A stretch of DNA of 64,000 bases from Clostridiales bacterium (GTDB taxonomy: Bacteria; Bacillota; Clostridia; Christensenellales; CAG-314), in contig JAFLVJ010000005.1 of assembly GCA_022508375.1 (NCBI GenBank), positions 62,001 to 126,000 on the forward strand, read 5' to 3'. Shown one piece after another: positions 15,751 to 25,768 of this stretch; position 1 is the stretch's first letter; each line of letters begins with the position of its first letter. The notes under the pieces were generated by a model, which saw only the letters and a list, made by a program, of their open reading frames with translations, did no database searches and was not told where the DNA came from. A program made the translations under genes and the position numbers.

Positions 15751-18700
15751 TTAAGCTGCAAGTTCATACTTAACGGGAACAACTGCTACTTGAACAGGAA
15801 TTGAAACTACGGATAAACTTGCCTCTGCGAAATCATTAGGTTTCGTGGGAGCGCCAGTTTCTTCAATAGTATCATATTGAACCAGTCCTTTCGTGTATGA
15901 GAAGAACATATTCTCCTTCAGTTTTACTTGCTTGCTATCACCGAATTCCAAACGTTGATTGTCCGCATTTGCATTGTACATAATAACGCTTTGACCTTTA
16001 TTAGCAACATCGACACCAACGCTCGTGATTGTGTACTTCCACCAACCATTACCAGCATTTATCATCAAGGTTGAACCCCAACCGCCAGTGCTGAAATCTC
16101 CCCACATGTGTATTTTTGCTGACGTCCAAGTGGGTGCATAGATGTAGAAGGTGTAAGTATAATCTTTTATTTCAGCTGCCGTATAGGATTCTACATAAAT
16201 AGACATTTGCGTTGCAGTTGAGTTAAGAGTAATTACAACAGTACAGTCATATTTAACGGTTATATTACCGCTTCCGCCGAACAATCCATCAACAGGTGTC
16301 AATCCATCTGCGTATGTAACTCTTGAGCCAAGTTGGCTGGTGCCCAATTGTCCGCTCCAATCTCCGCTCTTGTTCTTTTTTACTTGGAAAGCTTCTAGAG
16401 ATTTGAATTCATATCTTAACGTATAGATTGCCTTTTCGTGGTCATATGTAAAGATAAATTTAGTGTTTGTTGTTTGTTCTACCCAATTTGTACCACCTAC
16501 TGTGCCTACGATAATCCATTCGTTAGCGGGTTTGTAAACGTGTCTGCAAACGGAGCAGGTACCTGTATCTTTATTGTTGCAATCTTGTTTATCAGTGATA
16601 CTGCAAGCCGTATTTGTACAACTTACAGAGTGCTTTCCTTGTCCAGCAAGATAACTACCACCTGTCGTTTTCCAAGTGTGAGCTACTACTTCAGGGTTGT
16701 GACACTTGTCACAAGTACGCTTGTGACCGTCCTCTTCGTATGACCATGTTCCCTCACAGTTGGTGATCAGTTCCTCTTTTTGACAAACGGTGCAAGTCTG
16801 CTTGTGGGTAGAGGTTCCGGGGATATACTCATATACGTCGCCCCAAGTGTGACCTTCTTCGCAAGGATCTCCGTCATGATTGCCCTTGTATTCGCACTTG
16901 ATTGCGCACTCGGGATGTTCGCAACTTTCAGTCAAGCACTTGCCGCAAGTTTCACATGGGTTGGTGCACTTGTAATGATTACCGCCTGCAGGACACTTGG
17001 CGTCACAGTCGGGATGGATGCAGTTAGATGTCAAACACTTGCCACATTCGTCACACTTGTTGTCACATTCGTGATCAGCGGGATCTTCGTACGGAGTTAT
17101 AGTAACAGTATTTGTGCCTACTTTCCAGCTAATCGTATATTTGCCATTAGCGCTCACAGATAGGTCGTTACCCATGCCATCCGGTTTGTATGAGTTATCG
17201 ATAGCATTGTATACCTTAAATCTATCAGCAGTTGTCAACTCAACAACTACAGACCAAGTAATACCGTCTGCTTCGAGTGTCATCGGGATCATACTGGACT
17301 TGTTACTACTCCAGTTGTTGTTGCCACTTGCTTCAAGGTTACCAATGATATACATTTCTTCGGTTACTTCAAGCGCAGGAATGTTTGTATAGGAAGTGAT
17401 TTCAACAACCTTTCCGGTCAATGCACTACCGGGTTTTGTACGAATAGTAAACACGTAATCACCGTCAAAGCCAGCTTTGATACCGATGTTACCGTCTTTT
17501 GCATCTGTGAAGTTGCTAACGTACGAACCCGTCAATTGATAGTATCCCATGCTCTTTCCGTCTGCCCAATCGGGTTCATTGCTTTCAGCTGCTTTTTGTA
17601 CAAACTTGAATTGATCGCCCGGACGAAGTCTAAGATTGATTGAGTACACCGTGTATCCGTTTTCATCAGCCTCTTCTTGTTGCGCAAGTTTAAAGGAGTC
17701 GGTGAGATTTTCCCAACTTGCATTTTTAAGAGTTTCACTACCGTTACCTGCAACGTAGAATACTCTTGTGTCGAGTTCAACTTCGGTCTTAATATCATCT
17801 GCTTCGATTGAGATAATTGAATCATCAAGGCTAAGGGTGATAGCCAAAGTGCACTTGTAGTTTACAACAATGTTGTTGTCGTTGCCTGCAGAGAGCAAAT
17901 CTTCCACTTCGCATGCCTCTAATTCAACTTCGCTGTAACCGTAAATAAATTCATCCCACTGAGCAAGGTTTTGCTTAACTTTGAATTCAGCACCGGGAGC
18001 GAAATCCATTTCAATGGTGTAAAAACCATCGCCGTCGTCACTCATGATATATTCATCATCAGATGTTGTTGCAGCCCAACTGTTGGTGTTGCTGGTGATG
18101 AAGTATACGCCAAGGTATCCGCATTCTGAGCATGCGCCATCGTCGCCACTGCCGTCGTGTACATCCGCTATATCATACTCACACTTGGAGCAAGCGTATG
18201 TGTGGTTAGACCATGTCTTTGACTTATATTGCATATCGCAAGCTTCTTCAGCACTGTGATGATCGGCGTTGTTTTTACATTCTTGATAGTGATTACCTAC
18301 ACCGTCGGAAACGTAAGGTTGACCTTCGTAGTCGTGACCTGTTGCGGAAACGACGATATCCTCTGCGTCAATTTCGTCGCCCATTTCGCCTTCTACGTCA
18401 GCAAAGTACGTTTCACATTTTGAACAGTACCAGTAAGCAGTGTTACCTTCAGTTTCACAAGTGGGAGCCTTGGCTATATGACGGATTGCTTGTGAGTGAT
18501 CACAGGGTTTTTCCGTCAATGTGACTGTAACGTCATTAGCGGGCATTACCCATTCCAAGATATCATCTTCGGAAAGTTCTTCACCGTCAATTTCGATTAC
18601 GTAATTGAAGGAAAGCATCCACAGAATCAGTGCCATAGGAGTGCCTTCAGCTACATACATTAATCCTTCTTCATCGCCTGCAAGCAAGAATCTGTACATA

Positions 18701-19860
18701 TCGCATTCCATTTCGAAACTATATTTTTCAATGCTAATGCTTAGCTTACGGCCTACGATTGAACCAGTGCCTACACTTTCGCCATTTTCCTTGACAGTGA
18801 TGATGCCCTGTTCGTCGATTTCGTATGTCAAATCGATTGCAGTACCCTCGTCGGATTCATCAGTCATATCATAAACCGTGACAGTAATCGTGCCATCAGA
18901 CATTATTTCCACATATGTCATTGTGTTATCGTCTGCCGTTATGATCAAACCGTCGAATGGTTCAGTTGTGAAAGGTTGATCGGGAGCTACAGGTTTAAAT
19001 ACACCGCATTCGCACTTAGTGTTGCCTGCTTGGTCGTACACGTGATTTTCGCGTGTGCTTTCGTCGATATGAGTTTCATCATTAGCACACTTCTTCCAGT
19101 GTTGGTCTGCGTCATGATCCCAAACACTGTAGTCGTGTCCAGTTGCAGGATCAACGATGCTTTCAAGAAGGTTGTCTTCTGCATCAAATTTTTGATGACA
19201 TTCAGAACATTCTTTGTATGCAAGTGTTCCGTCGTCTTCGCATGTGGGAGCTTGTGCAGGAACAAGAGCGCCAAGAGAGTGCGCAATCATGTTTGTTTCT
19301 TCGGATTTGGTCTCGGTGCAGTTTTCGCACTTGTAAGCTTCCGAACCCTTGGAAGTACATGTAGCAGCTACGTCATGTTCAGCATCACGTACCCAACTGT
19401 GTTCGCCTGTTGCTGGTATGTCAGTCGTTCTCGTAGCGTTGCAAACGGAGCATTTTTCTGCCTTTACACCCTTTTCGGTGCAGGTAGGAGCCTTGTTTGC
19501 AGTGCTTTCGGTATCAGCTACCCAAGTGTGGTTCTCAGTTGCGGGGATATTTGTAACATCCTTAACTTCGCAACGAGAACAAGACTTGGTTGACGTGCCT
19601 GCTACACCACAGGTAGCGGGAACAACTACCGGTTCACCGAAGTCGTGACCAAGAGCGGCAACTTCTTGCTTGTCCTCAGCACCACAACGGCTGCATTTGC
19701 GAACGTTTTCGCCCTTTTCGGTACATGTGGGAGCTGTCTTTACTGACCACTCACCATAGTCGTGACCGAGTCTGTCGCAGTTTTGTTCACAGGCAGTAAA
19801 AGCTAATACACAGCTTACCACCATCAAAACTGACAACAATACTAACATTGTTTTTTTCAT
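15751..19860 (-). CDS. Giant Cys-rich lipoprotein A with carbohydrate-binding-like modules
   Basis: 1369 aa. A lipoprotein signal (MKKTMLVLLSVLMVVSCVLAFTAC, lipidated Cys24) precedes several ~50-residue repeats of the form GH..W/F..PTC...G...KCS.C, each with a Cys pair (residues ~25-300, again ~450-570 and ~980-1090). Between them lie beta-rich modules with N/W-rich starts (ITSNTNSWAA, WIIVGTVGGTNW, MYIIGN) like SusE/CBM-type glycan modules, and near the C-terminus a CBM26-like starch-binding segment (FYIYAPTW..AKIHMWGD). It ends VPVKYELAA, as does the neighbour. It is presumably an outer-face glycan-binding protein. No catalytic motif is seen. It shares promoter, leader, N-terminus and terminator with lipoprotein B. 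Confidence 0.7.
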   Translation of the reverse strand: MKKTMLVLLSVLMVVSCVLAFTACEQNCDRLGHDYGEWSVKTAPTCTEKGENVRKCSRCGAEDKQEVAALGHDFGEPVVVPATCGVAGTSTKSCSRCEVKDVTNIPATENHTWVADTESTANKAPTCTEKGVKAEKCSVCNATRTTDIPATGEHSWVRDAEHDVAATCTSKGSEAYKCENCTETKSEETNMIAHSLGALVPAQAPTCEDDGTLAYKECSECHQKFDAEDNLLESIVDPATGHDYSVWDHDADQHWKKCANDETHIDESTRENHVYDQAGNTKCECGVFKPVAPDQPFTTEPFDGLIITADDNTMTYVEIMSDGTITVTVYDMTDESDEGTAIDLTYEIDEQGIITVKENGESVGTGSIVGRKLSISIEKYSFEMECDMYRFLLAGDEEGLMYVAEGTPMALILWMLSFNYVIEIDGEELSEDDILEWVMPANDVTVTLTEKPCDHSQAIRHIAKAPTCETEGNTAYWYCSKCETYFADVEGEMGDEIDAEDIVVSATGHDYEGQPYVSDGVGNHYQECKNNADHHSAEEACDMQYKSKTWSNHTYACSKCEYDIADVHDGSGDDGACSECGYLGVYFITSNTNSWAATTSDDEYIMSDDGDGFYTIEMDFAPGAEFKVKQNLAQWDEFIYGYSEVELEACEVEDLLSAGNDNNIVVNYKCTLAITLSLDDSIISIEADDIKTEVELDTRVFYVAGNGSETLKNASWENLTDSFKLAQQEEADENGYTVYSINLRLRPGDQFKFVQKAAESNEPDWADGKSMGYYQLTGSYVSNFTDAKDGNIGIKAGFDGDYVFTIRTKPGSALTGKVVEITSYTNIPALEVTEEMYIIGNLEASGNNNWSSNKSSMIPMTLEADGITWSVVVELTTADRFKVYNAIDNSYKPDGMGNDLSVSANGKYTISWKVGTNTVTITPYEDPADHECDNKCDECGKCLTSNCIHPDCDAKCPAGGNHYKCTNPCETCGKCLTESCEHPECAIKCEYKGNHDGDPCEEGHTWGDVYEYIPGTSTHKQTCTVCQKEELITNCEGTWSYEEDGHKRTCDKCHNPEVVAHTWKTTGGSYLAGQGKHSVSCTNTACSITDKQDCNNKDTGTCSVCRHVYKPANEWIIVGTVGGTNWVEQTTNTKFIFTYDHEKAIYTLRYEFKSLEAFQVKKNKSGDWSGQLGTSQLGSRVTYADGLTPVDGLFGGSGNITVKYDCTVVITLNSTATQMSIYVESYTAAEIKDYTYTFYIYAPTWTSAKIHMWGDFSTGGWGSTLMINAGNGWWKYTITSVGVDVANKGQSVIMYNANADNQRLEFGDSKQVKLKENMFFSYTKGLVQYDTIEETGAPTKPNDFAEASLSVVSIPVQVAVVPVKYELAA

Positions 19861-19886
19861 TGTGTTTCTCCTTTTTTAATTTTTAA

Positions 19887-19942
19887 TGGGAACCGAGGTT
19901 CCAATCCTCATACATTATATAAAACTGCTATAACGAAGTCAA
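19887..19942 (-). promoter_or_regulatory. Promoter and palindromic operator of lipoprotein A
   Basis: TTGACT (19937-19942), 17-bp spacer, TATAAT (19914-19919), then the palindrome TTGGAACCTCGGTTCCCA (19887-19904) in the leader. The same arrangement precedes lipoprotein B. The rest of the 260-bp gap holds the terminator of the upstream gene B. Confidence 0.75.
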
Positions 19943-20038
19943 TACCCAATTTTAAATTCTTTCAACTTTTTTTAAGTTTTCTACCAGTGCTTTCAAGTAT
20001 GAATATATGAACGATTTGCGGGTGATGTTAACAAAAAA

Positions 20039-20062
20039 GAGTGGCAACGATTGTTGCCACTC
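20039..20062 (-). terminator. Terminator of lipoprotein B gene
   Basis: Stem GAGTGGCAAC/GTTGCCACTC, identical to that at 15667, with T6 on the minus strand. Confidence 0.85.
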
Positions 20063-20122
20063 GATTTTAATTAAATAGGAGATTTACGAATTATTTTCGC
20101 AAAACAATTGTGTAAATGTTGA

Positions 20123-23100
20123 TTAAGCTGCAAGTTCATACTTGACAGGAACAATTGCTACGTGAACAGACGCGGAAGCTGTTTTTGCAGCATACGCTGC
20201 TTCTGCTGCATCCATTGACGCGTATGAGCCAGAGATGTCTTTATATACGAAGTACATATGTTCAGCAACGGTAATTGCGGGACCTGTTCCTGCGCCGTCG
20301 TTAAATACCGTATGTTTGTCACTATCGCCATTGTGGAAAATAATACTTATTGTACCCGTAATTGGCGCATATGCAGTATGTGTCCAAACAAACCAACCAG
20401 TATGTTCAGAATCCTTTGTCATGTACGTAGTATTATAATCGGTAGCGCCATCAATTGCGCCCCATACGTGAATACGAGTTTGACTAATTGTAGGAGCATA
20501 CAGGTGGAACGTATATTTGTATTCTGTCAGTTCTTTTGTAGTAACTGACGTAACCCGTATAGTAGCTGAAGAAGGTGTAGCATTTGTAAATGTTGCATGC
20601 AATGTGATCTCAACAGTGCAGTCAAATTTAACAGTAATATTACCTGAACCAGAGAACAAACCTTCAACATTTTCTACACCGTCAGCAAATGTTACGCTTG
20701 TAAGCTTATTACCGGCTAACTCTGTGCCCCAAGTTGATTGTTTTACCTTAAATTTGAATTCATCAGCTGACGCAAAGCTAATTGTCAATTTATAAGTTGC
20801 TGTTTCGTGATCCCATACAAAAGTCAACTCTGTTTTCGAACTATTGGGATCCCAGTTTGTTCCGTTAGTTTTTCCTACAACAATCCATGTGTTAGTGGGC
20901 TTGTAAATGTGTCTGCAAACGGAACAAGTTCCGGTTGTCTTGTTGCCACATTCTGCAACGTTAGTTATAGTACATGCTGTAGCTGTGCAACCTACTGTGT
21001 GAGTTCCCGCTCCACTGTTGTACGTACCACCGGTTGTTTTCCACGTATGACCTACTTCTTCAAGTTTACTACTGCACTTATCACAAGTACGGATATGACC
21101 GTTTGCGCCATAAGTCCATGTACCTTCGCAAGATTCGGTTTCGCCAGGTTGTTCACAGTTTTTGCACAATTGATAGTGATTACCTTTTTCGTCAGATACG
21201 TACGGTTGTCCTTCGTAATCGTGCTCACAGGGTTGTTCTGTTTCTGTGACGCGAATGGCTTTTTCGTAGTTTGTAAAGTCCATATCACGGTTGTAATCCA
21301 TAAGGTTTAATTCCGTGTATTTTCCATCTTCATTTGTATCACAACCATAGTTACCTAGATAGTATGTTTTACCGTCAATTTCGAATGAAAGCGTATCTTC
21401 CATGTCAATGTTTTCAAACTTACCCAATGTTACATCTGCGGGTGTTCCGTCAATTGTAACGGACACGCCGTCTGCAGTAACTGTGATAATCCAAACGTGA
21501 CCTTCTCCGAGAACCAATTGTTCTCTATCTCTCTCGTCGTATTCAATGTGCCAATCTGGGTAAACCGTAACGGTATAGACACCGATGAAGTCTTCCCACG
21601 GACACCCTGTGCCGGGATTGTATTCGCCTATATCAAAGTCCCCACAAACACAATCGGACTGATCTTCATGGTAGTTACTGTAGTGATAAAGTTCTGCATG
21701 AGTAAACGTGCCACTTTCACCGACGTAGTCGAGATCACTTTCCAAACGATAATACCCGATACCGGCATTACCAAGGTTGACAATCAAAACATACACGTCA
21801 TTTATAACATAGAACTTTTCAATTCTTGTCTGATATGACTTGCCACTAACGTATGCTTCGATACCGTCTTCGGAAATGATGAATGCGTATTCTATGCTTT
21901 CATCATCGTTATCGGTACCAACATACGTACCACGGTAGTAGTCCGAATAGACCATGCGTTTAAGGGTTGCAGAGATAATACTGTAATTATCAACATAAGA
22001 ACCACTAAGTGTGTCTTCTACTTTTGAAAGAACGAAGGAATACGTTTCGTCATAACTATCTAAATAACGAACAACAAGGTAGCTACTAACAACTTCAAAA
22101 TCAATGCTTTCTACGTATTCATCGCTATACCAAACCTTACCGTTATTTATTGTGAGGATATTTTGATAATCTACCATATGATAAGGATCATATAACCATG
22201 AACCTTCAAAATCGGAATCATCATCGTTACTCAAATTGTCATGGGTAGTAAACGTTTCACGAGAATCATTGTCAAGCACAACCAGCGTCAACGTGGAGCT
22301 GTCCGCATCATAAAGAACCTTGTAACTGTAGTAGCCTTCGCCCAACAATGCTGCGCCGTCCTTTGTAAGGTAAAGAACGTTGGTACCATTTACGATCATT
22401 ATACCAACAACTTCGCCTTTAGCAAATTGCGTTGAAATAACAAGTTCGTACTTGCTATTTGTCCAAACGCCAACTACATCGGCAATGTCGATATCTTCTA
22501 CGGGGTCTTCGACGCCAGTGCCTTCAACAAGTGTTACAGCCTTAGCAACTGCATCATTGTAATAATCTGTGAGATAACCTGCAATGTGGTCGTCATCTAC
22601 GTAGAAAATATAACCATCAGACAATCCACCGCCCCAAATAGCAGCAACGTACTTGTCGATAATATAAACTTCAACTGCGTCACCATCAACCTTGATTGTT
22701 CCATTGGAACTGATTTCTATCGTTTTGTCGTGCGCTTCATCTTTCCAATTGCCAACAAATCCATCTATTGTGGTGTTGTTGAGTGAAGATTGCAACGTAT
22801 AGGACGTAACAACGCCTTCAACGTCCACTGTCAAGGTTGAATTTTCACCCAGAGAAATTCGAATATAATTGTAATTGGTATCCGTTGCTTTCAAAACAGC
22901 ATTACTTTCTCTTTGTAAATGAACGTACTGTTTGTTAAGTATAATGGAGCCTACGTAATATACGCTTTTGCCTGCAAGAGATATAATGAGTTCATCGCCA
23001 TTGCTGTTTGTCCAAATACCAACAATATCTTCAACGTTGATAGCTTGGGTATCATCGGGAACCGGTCCTTGGTAAACTAAATCCCATTCCTCACAATCGG

Positions 23101-25477
23101 AAGAGTCTTCTTCGTACCAATAGAATTTAAGATTGTTGCCGTTTTTGGAAACGACAAACATGTCATTGTGATATGTGCCATAGAAAGATTTACCTCTCAT
23201 AACCATGTAGTCGCCAACGATGATGAAATCAATATCTTCTATGTCCAAATCGTTGATAATTTCATCTTCCTTGATTGTGAATGTAACTTCCCAATCCTCA
23301 TAATACCAAACACCTGTAAAGTCAGCGTTGTTACCGATAGTATCTTTTGAAGTGAAATCAACAGCGCCATCTGTCCAACCGCTATAATCTACTGTCAATT
23401 TGCCGGAAGCGGCATCATAAGTGATGGTAACATCTTCATACGTATAAGCGTAGATTTCCATTCCCTCCAACTTGGAGCCGTCACTTGACTTGTACAGTTC
23501 AATGTACATGTTGCCATCGATTATTATGGAAGCAACATAGTAGGAATCAAATACCGTTGTGGAAATGACAACCTTTTTGCTGCCGTTTGTCCAAACGCCT
23601 ACAACGTCAGCAACGTTGATACCATCGGACTCTTCGCCGCAGTTGCAATCACCATCGCAGTCGTCACAGTCGCAATTGGGATTGTCACAACCGCCACTAG
23701 CAGGAGTACCAAATACGTACTCGGTACCATCAATGGTGATAGTAACGTTAATTGCAGCGCCTACTTCATAACCTTCAAAGTCAACTTCGTAATCGTCATC
23801 GCCGAACACAAGTTTGATGCCATAGATTTCGCCCCAATCCAAATCTTTCAATAATTCGTATGTACCGGTGTGAGTGTCAAGAGTAACGCCACCCTTACCG
23901 TCAAATGACATAACGGCGTCATTTGCTGCGGTGTATGTTACCGTGTACATAGCGTCAAGTTGAATGAATGTAAGGTCGGTTGTGTTGAGTTCGAGGTATG
24001 CCTTTGCGCCGGATTGATAAATGAGCGTAAGGATGTTGTCATTCAACTCATAGGTGTGAGTTTCCCCCATAGGGTTGGGACTGATCACTGCAACACCGCC
24101 GTCTTGCAACGTGATGGTAACGCTCATTCCGTCAAGCATACCGCTGTAAACGTTTTCGTCTCTGTGCGGAGCAAGGTCAATATCGATTTCAACGTCGGCA
24201 TCCATATTCCAAATATTGAGAATGTCACCATCCACTCTCATAGCAAACGTTCCACCAAGCTCTTCAACATTAACCGTAAGTTGTTTATTGCTCCACTTAA
24301 TAGGTTCTGCTGTATAATCGGTTCCGTCATAACGAATTGTTATACCGTCAGCATTAATGGTTACAGCCCATTCTTTGGTTGCGGCATCATCTTCACCAGC
24401 GTAAATATTTACGATTCTGTCATAGACACCGTACATGTATTCCCACTTAAATTCCATTCCGCATGCGCACTTGGTAGCGCCTTCTTGTTCGAACGAATGG
24501 GCCCATCTTGAACCGGGTTCTTCTACGTTATCTACGGGACAGTAATTCCAGTGTGCGTCAGCGTCTTTGCCAACCGCACTGTAATCGTGTTCGTGCAAAC
24601 CAAGTACTACGTCGTAGTAAGTTCCGTCGCTGGCGTCACCGTACAGACCAATTTCACCACCGCCAATTAAATTTAACTTCCAATTGTTACCAAGTGATGC
24701 AATGTTGAGTGTGAATAGTCCATCATTGTAACTAACAATTACAGTTTCATAAACCGTTTCTTCAAACTTAACTGTAACACTTGTTGCAGTGATTGTTACT
24801 GCCCAGTATTTATTTCTATATCCCTTATCCGAATTGTCTTCCGAGAGATAGTCATAAAAACCGATAAACTCTGTCCACTCGCATTCTGCACCGCATAAAC
24901 ACTTGTCCCCCTCTTGATCGTACACGTGATTTGCGCGTGTGCTTTCGTCGATGTGAGTTTCATCGTTTGCGCACTTCTTCCAGTGTTGAAGGGCGTCATG
25001 ACCCCATACGCTGTAGTCGTGATCGGTTGCAGGAATGTCGATTGTTCTCGTAGCGTTGCAAACGGAGCATTTTTCAGCCTTTACACCCTTTTCGGTGCAG
25101 GTAGGAGCCTTGTTTGCAGTGCTTTCGGTATCAGCTACCCAAGTGTGGTTCTCAGTTGCGGGGATATTTGTAACATCCTTAACTTCGCAACGAGAGCAAG
25201 ACTTGGTTGATGTACCTGCTACGCCACAGGTAGCGGGAACAACTACCGGTTCACCGAAGTCGTGACCAAGAGCGGCAACTTCTTGCTTGTCCTCAGCACC
25301 ACAACGGCTGCATTTACGAACGTTTTCGCCCTTTTCGGTACATGTGGGAGCTGTCTTTACTGACCACTCGCCCCATTCATGCCCGAGTCTGTCGCAGTTT
25401 TTTTCGCAGGCAGTAAAAGCTAATACACAACTTACCACCATCAAAACTGACAACAACACTAACATTGTTTTTTTCAT
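20123..25477 (-). CDS. Giant Cys-rich lipoprotein B, paralog of A
   Basis: 1784 aa from the ATG behind AAGGAGAA; an in-frame ATG 48 bases upstream has no SD. The signal peptide and the first ~150 residues are almost identical to lipoprotein A, also at the DNA level, implying recent duplication or gene conversion. Cys-pair repeats follow, then four or more ~130-residue repeats that open with (V/I)ADVVGVWTN and alternate with beta-rich units, a Cys/Asp cluster (DNPNCDCDDCDGDCNC, ~residue 605-620) that could bind metal, and C-terminal glycan-module-like segments (WIVVGKTNGTNW, FHLYAPTISQTRIHVWG). The end is VPVKYELAA. Probably a surface glycan-binding lipoprotein. No enzyme motif is recognised. 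Confidence 0.7.
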   Translation of the reverse strand: MKKTMLVLLSVLMVVSCVLAFTACEKNCDRLGHEWGEWSVKTAPTCTEKGENVRKCSRCGAEDKQEVAALGHDFGEPVVVPATCGVAGTSTKSCSRCEVKDVTNIPATENHTWVADTESTANKAPTCTEKGVKAEKCSVCNATRTIDIPATDHDYSVWGHDALQHWKKCANDETHIDESTRANHVYDQEGDKCLCGAECEWTEFIGFYDYLSEDNSDKGYRNKYWAVTITATSVTVKFEETVYETVIVSYNDGLFTLNIASLGNNWKLNLIGGGEIGLYGDASDGTYYDVVLGLHEHDYSAVGKDADAHWNYCPVDNVEEPGSRWAHSFEQEGATKCACGMEFKWEYMYGVYDRIVNIYAGEDDAATKEWAVTINADGITIRYDGTDYTAEPIKWSNKQLTVNVEELGGTFAMRVDGDILNIWNMDADVEIDIDLAPHRDENVYSGMLDGMSVTITLQDGGVAVISPNPMGETHTYELNDNILTLIYQSGAKAYLELNTTDLTFIQLDAMYTVTYTAANDAVMSFDGKGGVTLDTHTGTYELLKDLDWGEIYGIKLVFGDDDYEVDFEGYEVGAAINVTITIDGTEYVFGTPASGGCDNPNCDCDDCDGDCNCGEESDGINVADVVGVWTNGSKKVVISTTVFDSYYVASIIIDGNMYIELYKSSDGSKLEGMEIYAYTYEDVTITYDAASGKLTVDYSGWTDGAVDFTSKDTIGNNADFTGVWYYEDWEVTFTIKEDEIINDLDIEDIDFIIVGDYMVMRGKSFYGTYHNDMFVVSKNGNNLKFYWYEEDSSDCEEWDLVYQGPVPDDTQAINVEDIVGIWTNSNGDELIISLAGKSVYYVGSIILNKQYVHLQRESNAVLKATDTNYNYIRISLGENSTLTVDVEGVVTSYTLQSSLNNTTIDGFVGNWKDEAHDKTIEISSNGTIKVDGDAVEVYIIDKYVAAIWGGGLSDGYIFYVDDDHIAGYLTDYYNDAVAKAVTLVEGTGVEDPVEDIDIADVVGVWTNSKYELVISTQFAKGEVVGIMIVNGTNVLYLTKDGAALLGEGYYSYKVLYDADSSTLTLVVLDNDSRETFTTHDNLSNDDDSDFEGSWLYDPYHMVDYQNILTINNGKVWYSDEYVESIDFEVVSSYLVVRYLDSYDETYSFVLSKVEDTLSGSYVDNYSIISATLKRMVYSDYYRGTYVGTDNDDESIEYAFIISEDGIEAYVSGKSYQTRIEKFYVINDVYVLIVNLGNAGIGYYRLESDLDYVGESGTFTHAELYHYSNYHEDQSDCVCGDFDIGEYNPGTGCPWEDFIGVYTVTVYPDWHIEYDERDREQLVLGEGHVWIITVTADGVSVTIDGTPADVTLGKFENIDMEDTLSFEIDGKTYYLGNYGCDTNEDGKYTELNLMDYNRDMDFTNYEKAIRVTETEQPCEHDYEGQPYVSDEKGNHYQLCKNCEQPGETESCEGTWTYGANGHIRTCDKCSSKLEEVGHTWKTTGGTYNSGAGTHTVGCTATACTITNVAECGNKTTGTCSVCRHIYKPTNTWIVVGKTNGTNWDPNSSKTELTFVWDHETATYKLTISFASADEFKFKVKQSTWGTELAGNKLTSVTFADGVENVEGLFSGSGNITVKFDCTVEITLHATFTNATPSSATIRVTSVTTKELTEYKYTFHLYAPTISQTRIHVWGAIDGATDYNTTYMTKDSEHTGWFVWTHTAYAPITGTISIIFHNGDSDKHTVFNDGAGTGPAITVAEHMYFVYKDISGSYASMDAAEAAYAAKTASASVHVAIVPVKYELAA

Positions 25478-25507
25478 CGTGATTCTCCTTTTATTATTTT
25501 TTTTAAA

Positions 25508-25562
25508 TGGGAACCAAAGTTCCAATTTGATATATTATATAACACTAATATATTAAAGTCAA
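25508..25562 (-). promoter_or_regulatory. Promoter and palindromic operator of lipoprotein B
   Basis: TTGACT (25557-25562), 17-bp spacer, TATAAT (25534-25539), then the palindrome TTGGAACTTTGGTTCCCA (25508-25525). Arms GGAAC/GTTCC are identical to those of lipoprotein A while the 4-bp centre differs, as expected of a protein-binding site or leader hairpin under selection. The remaining upstream DNA (25563-25670) shows nothing else. Confidence 0.75.
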
Positions 25563-25677
25563 TTATCTGTTTACAATTTTCTACAAAAAAGTAACAGTTT
25601 GTCGTAGCTAAATTAGCACATTTTGTGGTTGAACGGTACAGAAGGTACTATATACAGTGCATAGGACAAAAAAAAAG

Positions 25678-25698
25678 AACCTCTCGCATGGAGAGGTT
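25678..25698 (-). terminator. Terminator of alpha/beta hydrolase gene
   Basis: 8-bp stem AACCTCTC/GAGAGGTT with 5-nt loop, followed on the minus strand by a C and nine T. Confidence 0.85.
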
Positions 25699-25768
25699 GA
25701 AGTAACGCACAGAGGCGAGGGGTTGTGAAAAAGTGACTCCGTATGGGGAGCGAAGCGGGAGATATTTT

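Noticed and set aside
18976..19593. 205-codon plus-strand ORF in lipoprotein A
   Set aside because: It is a shadow of the Cys-rich repeats; no SD, and the coding pattern belongs to the minus strand.
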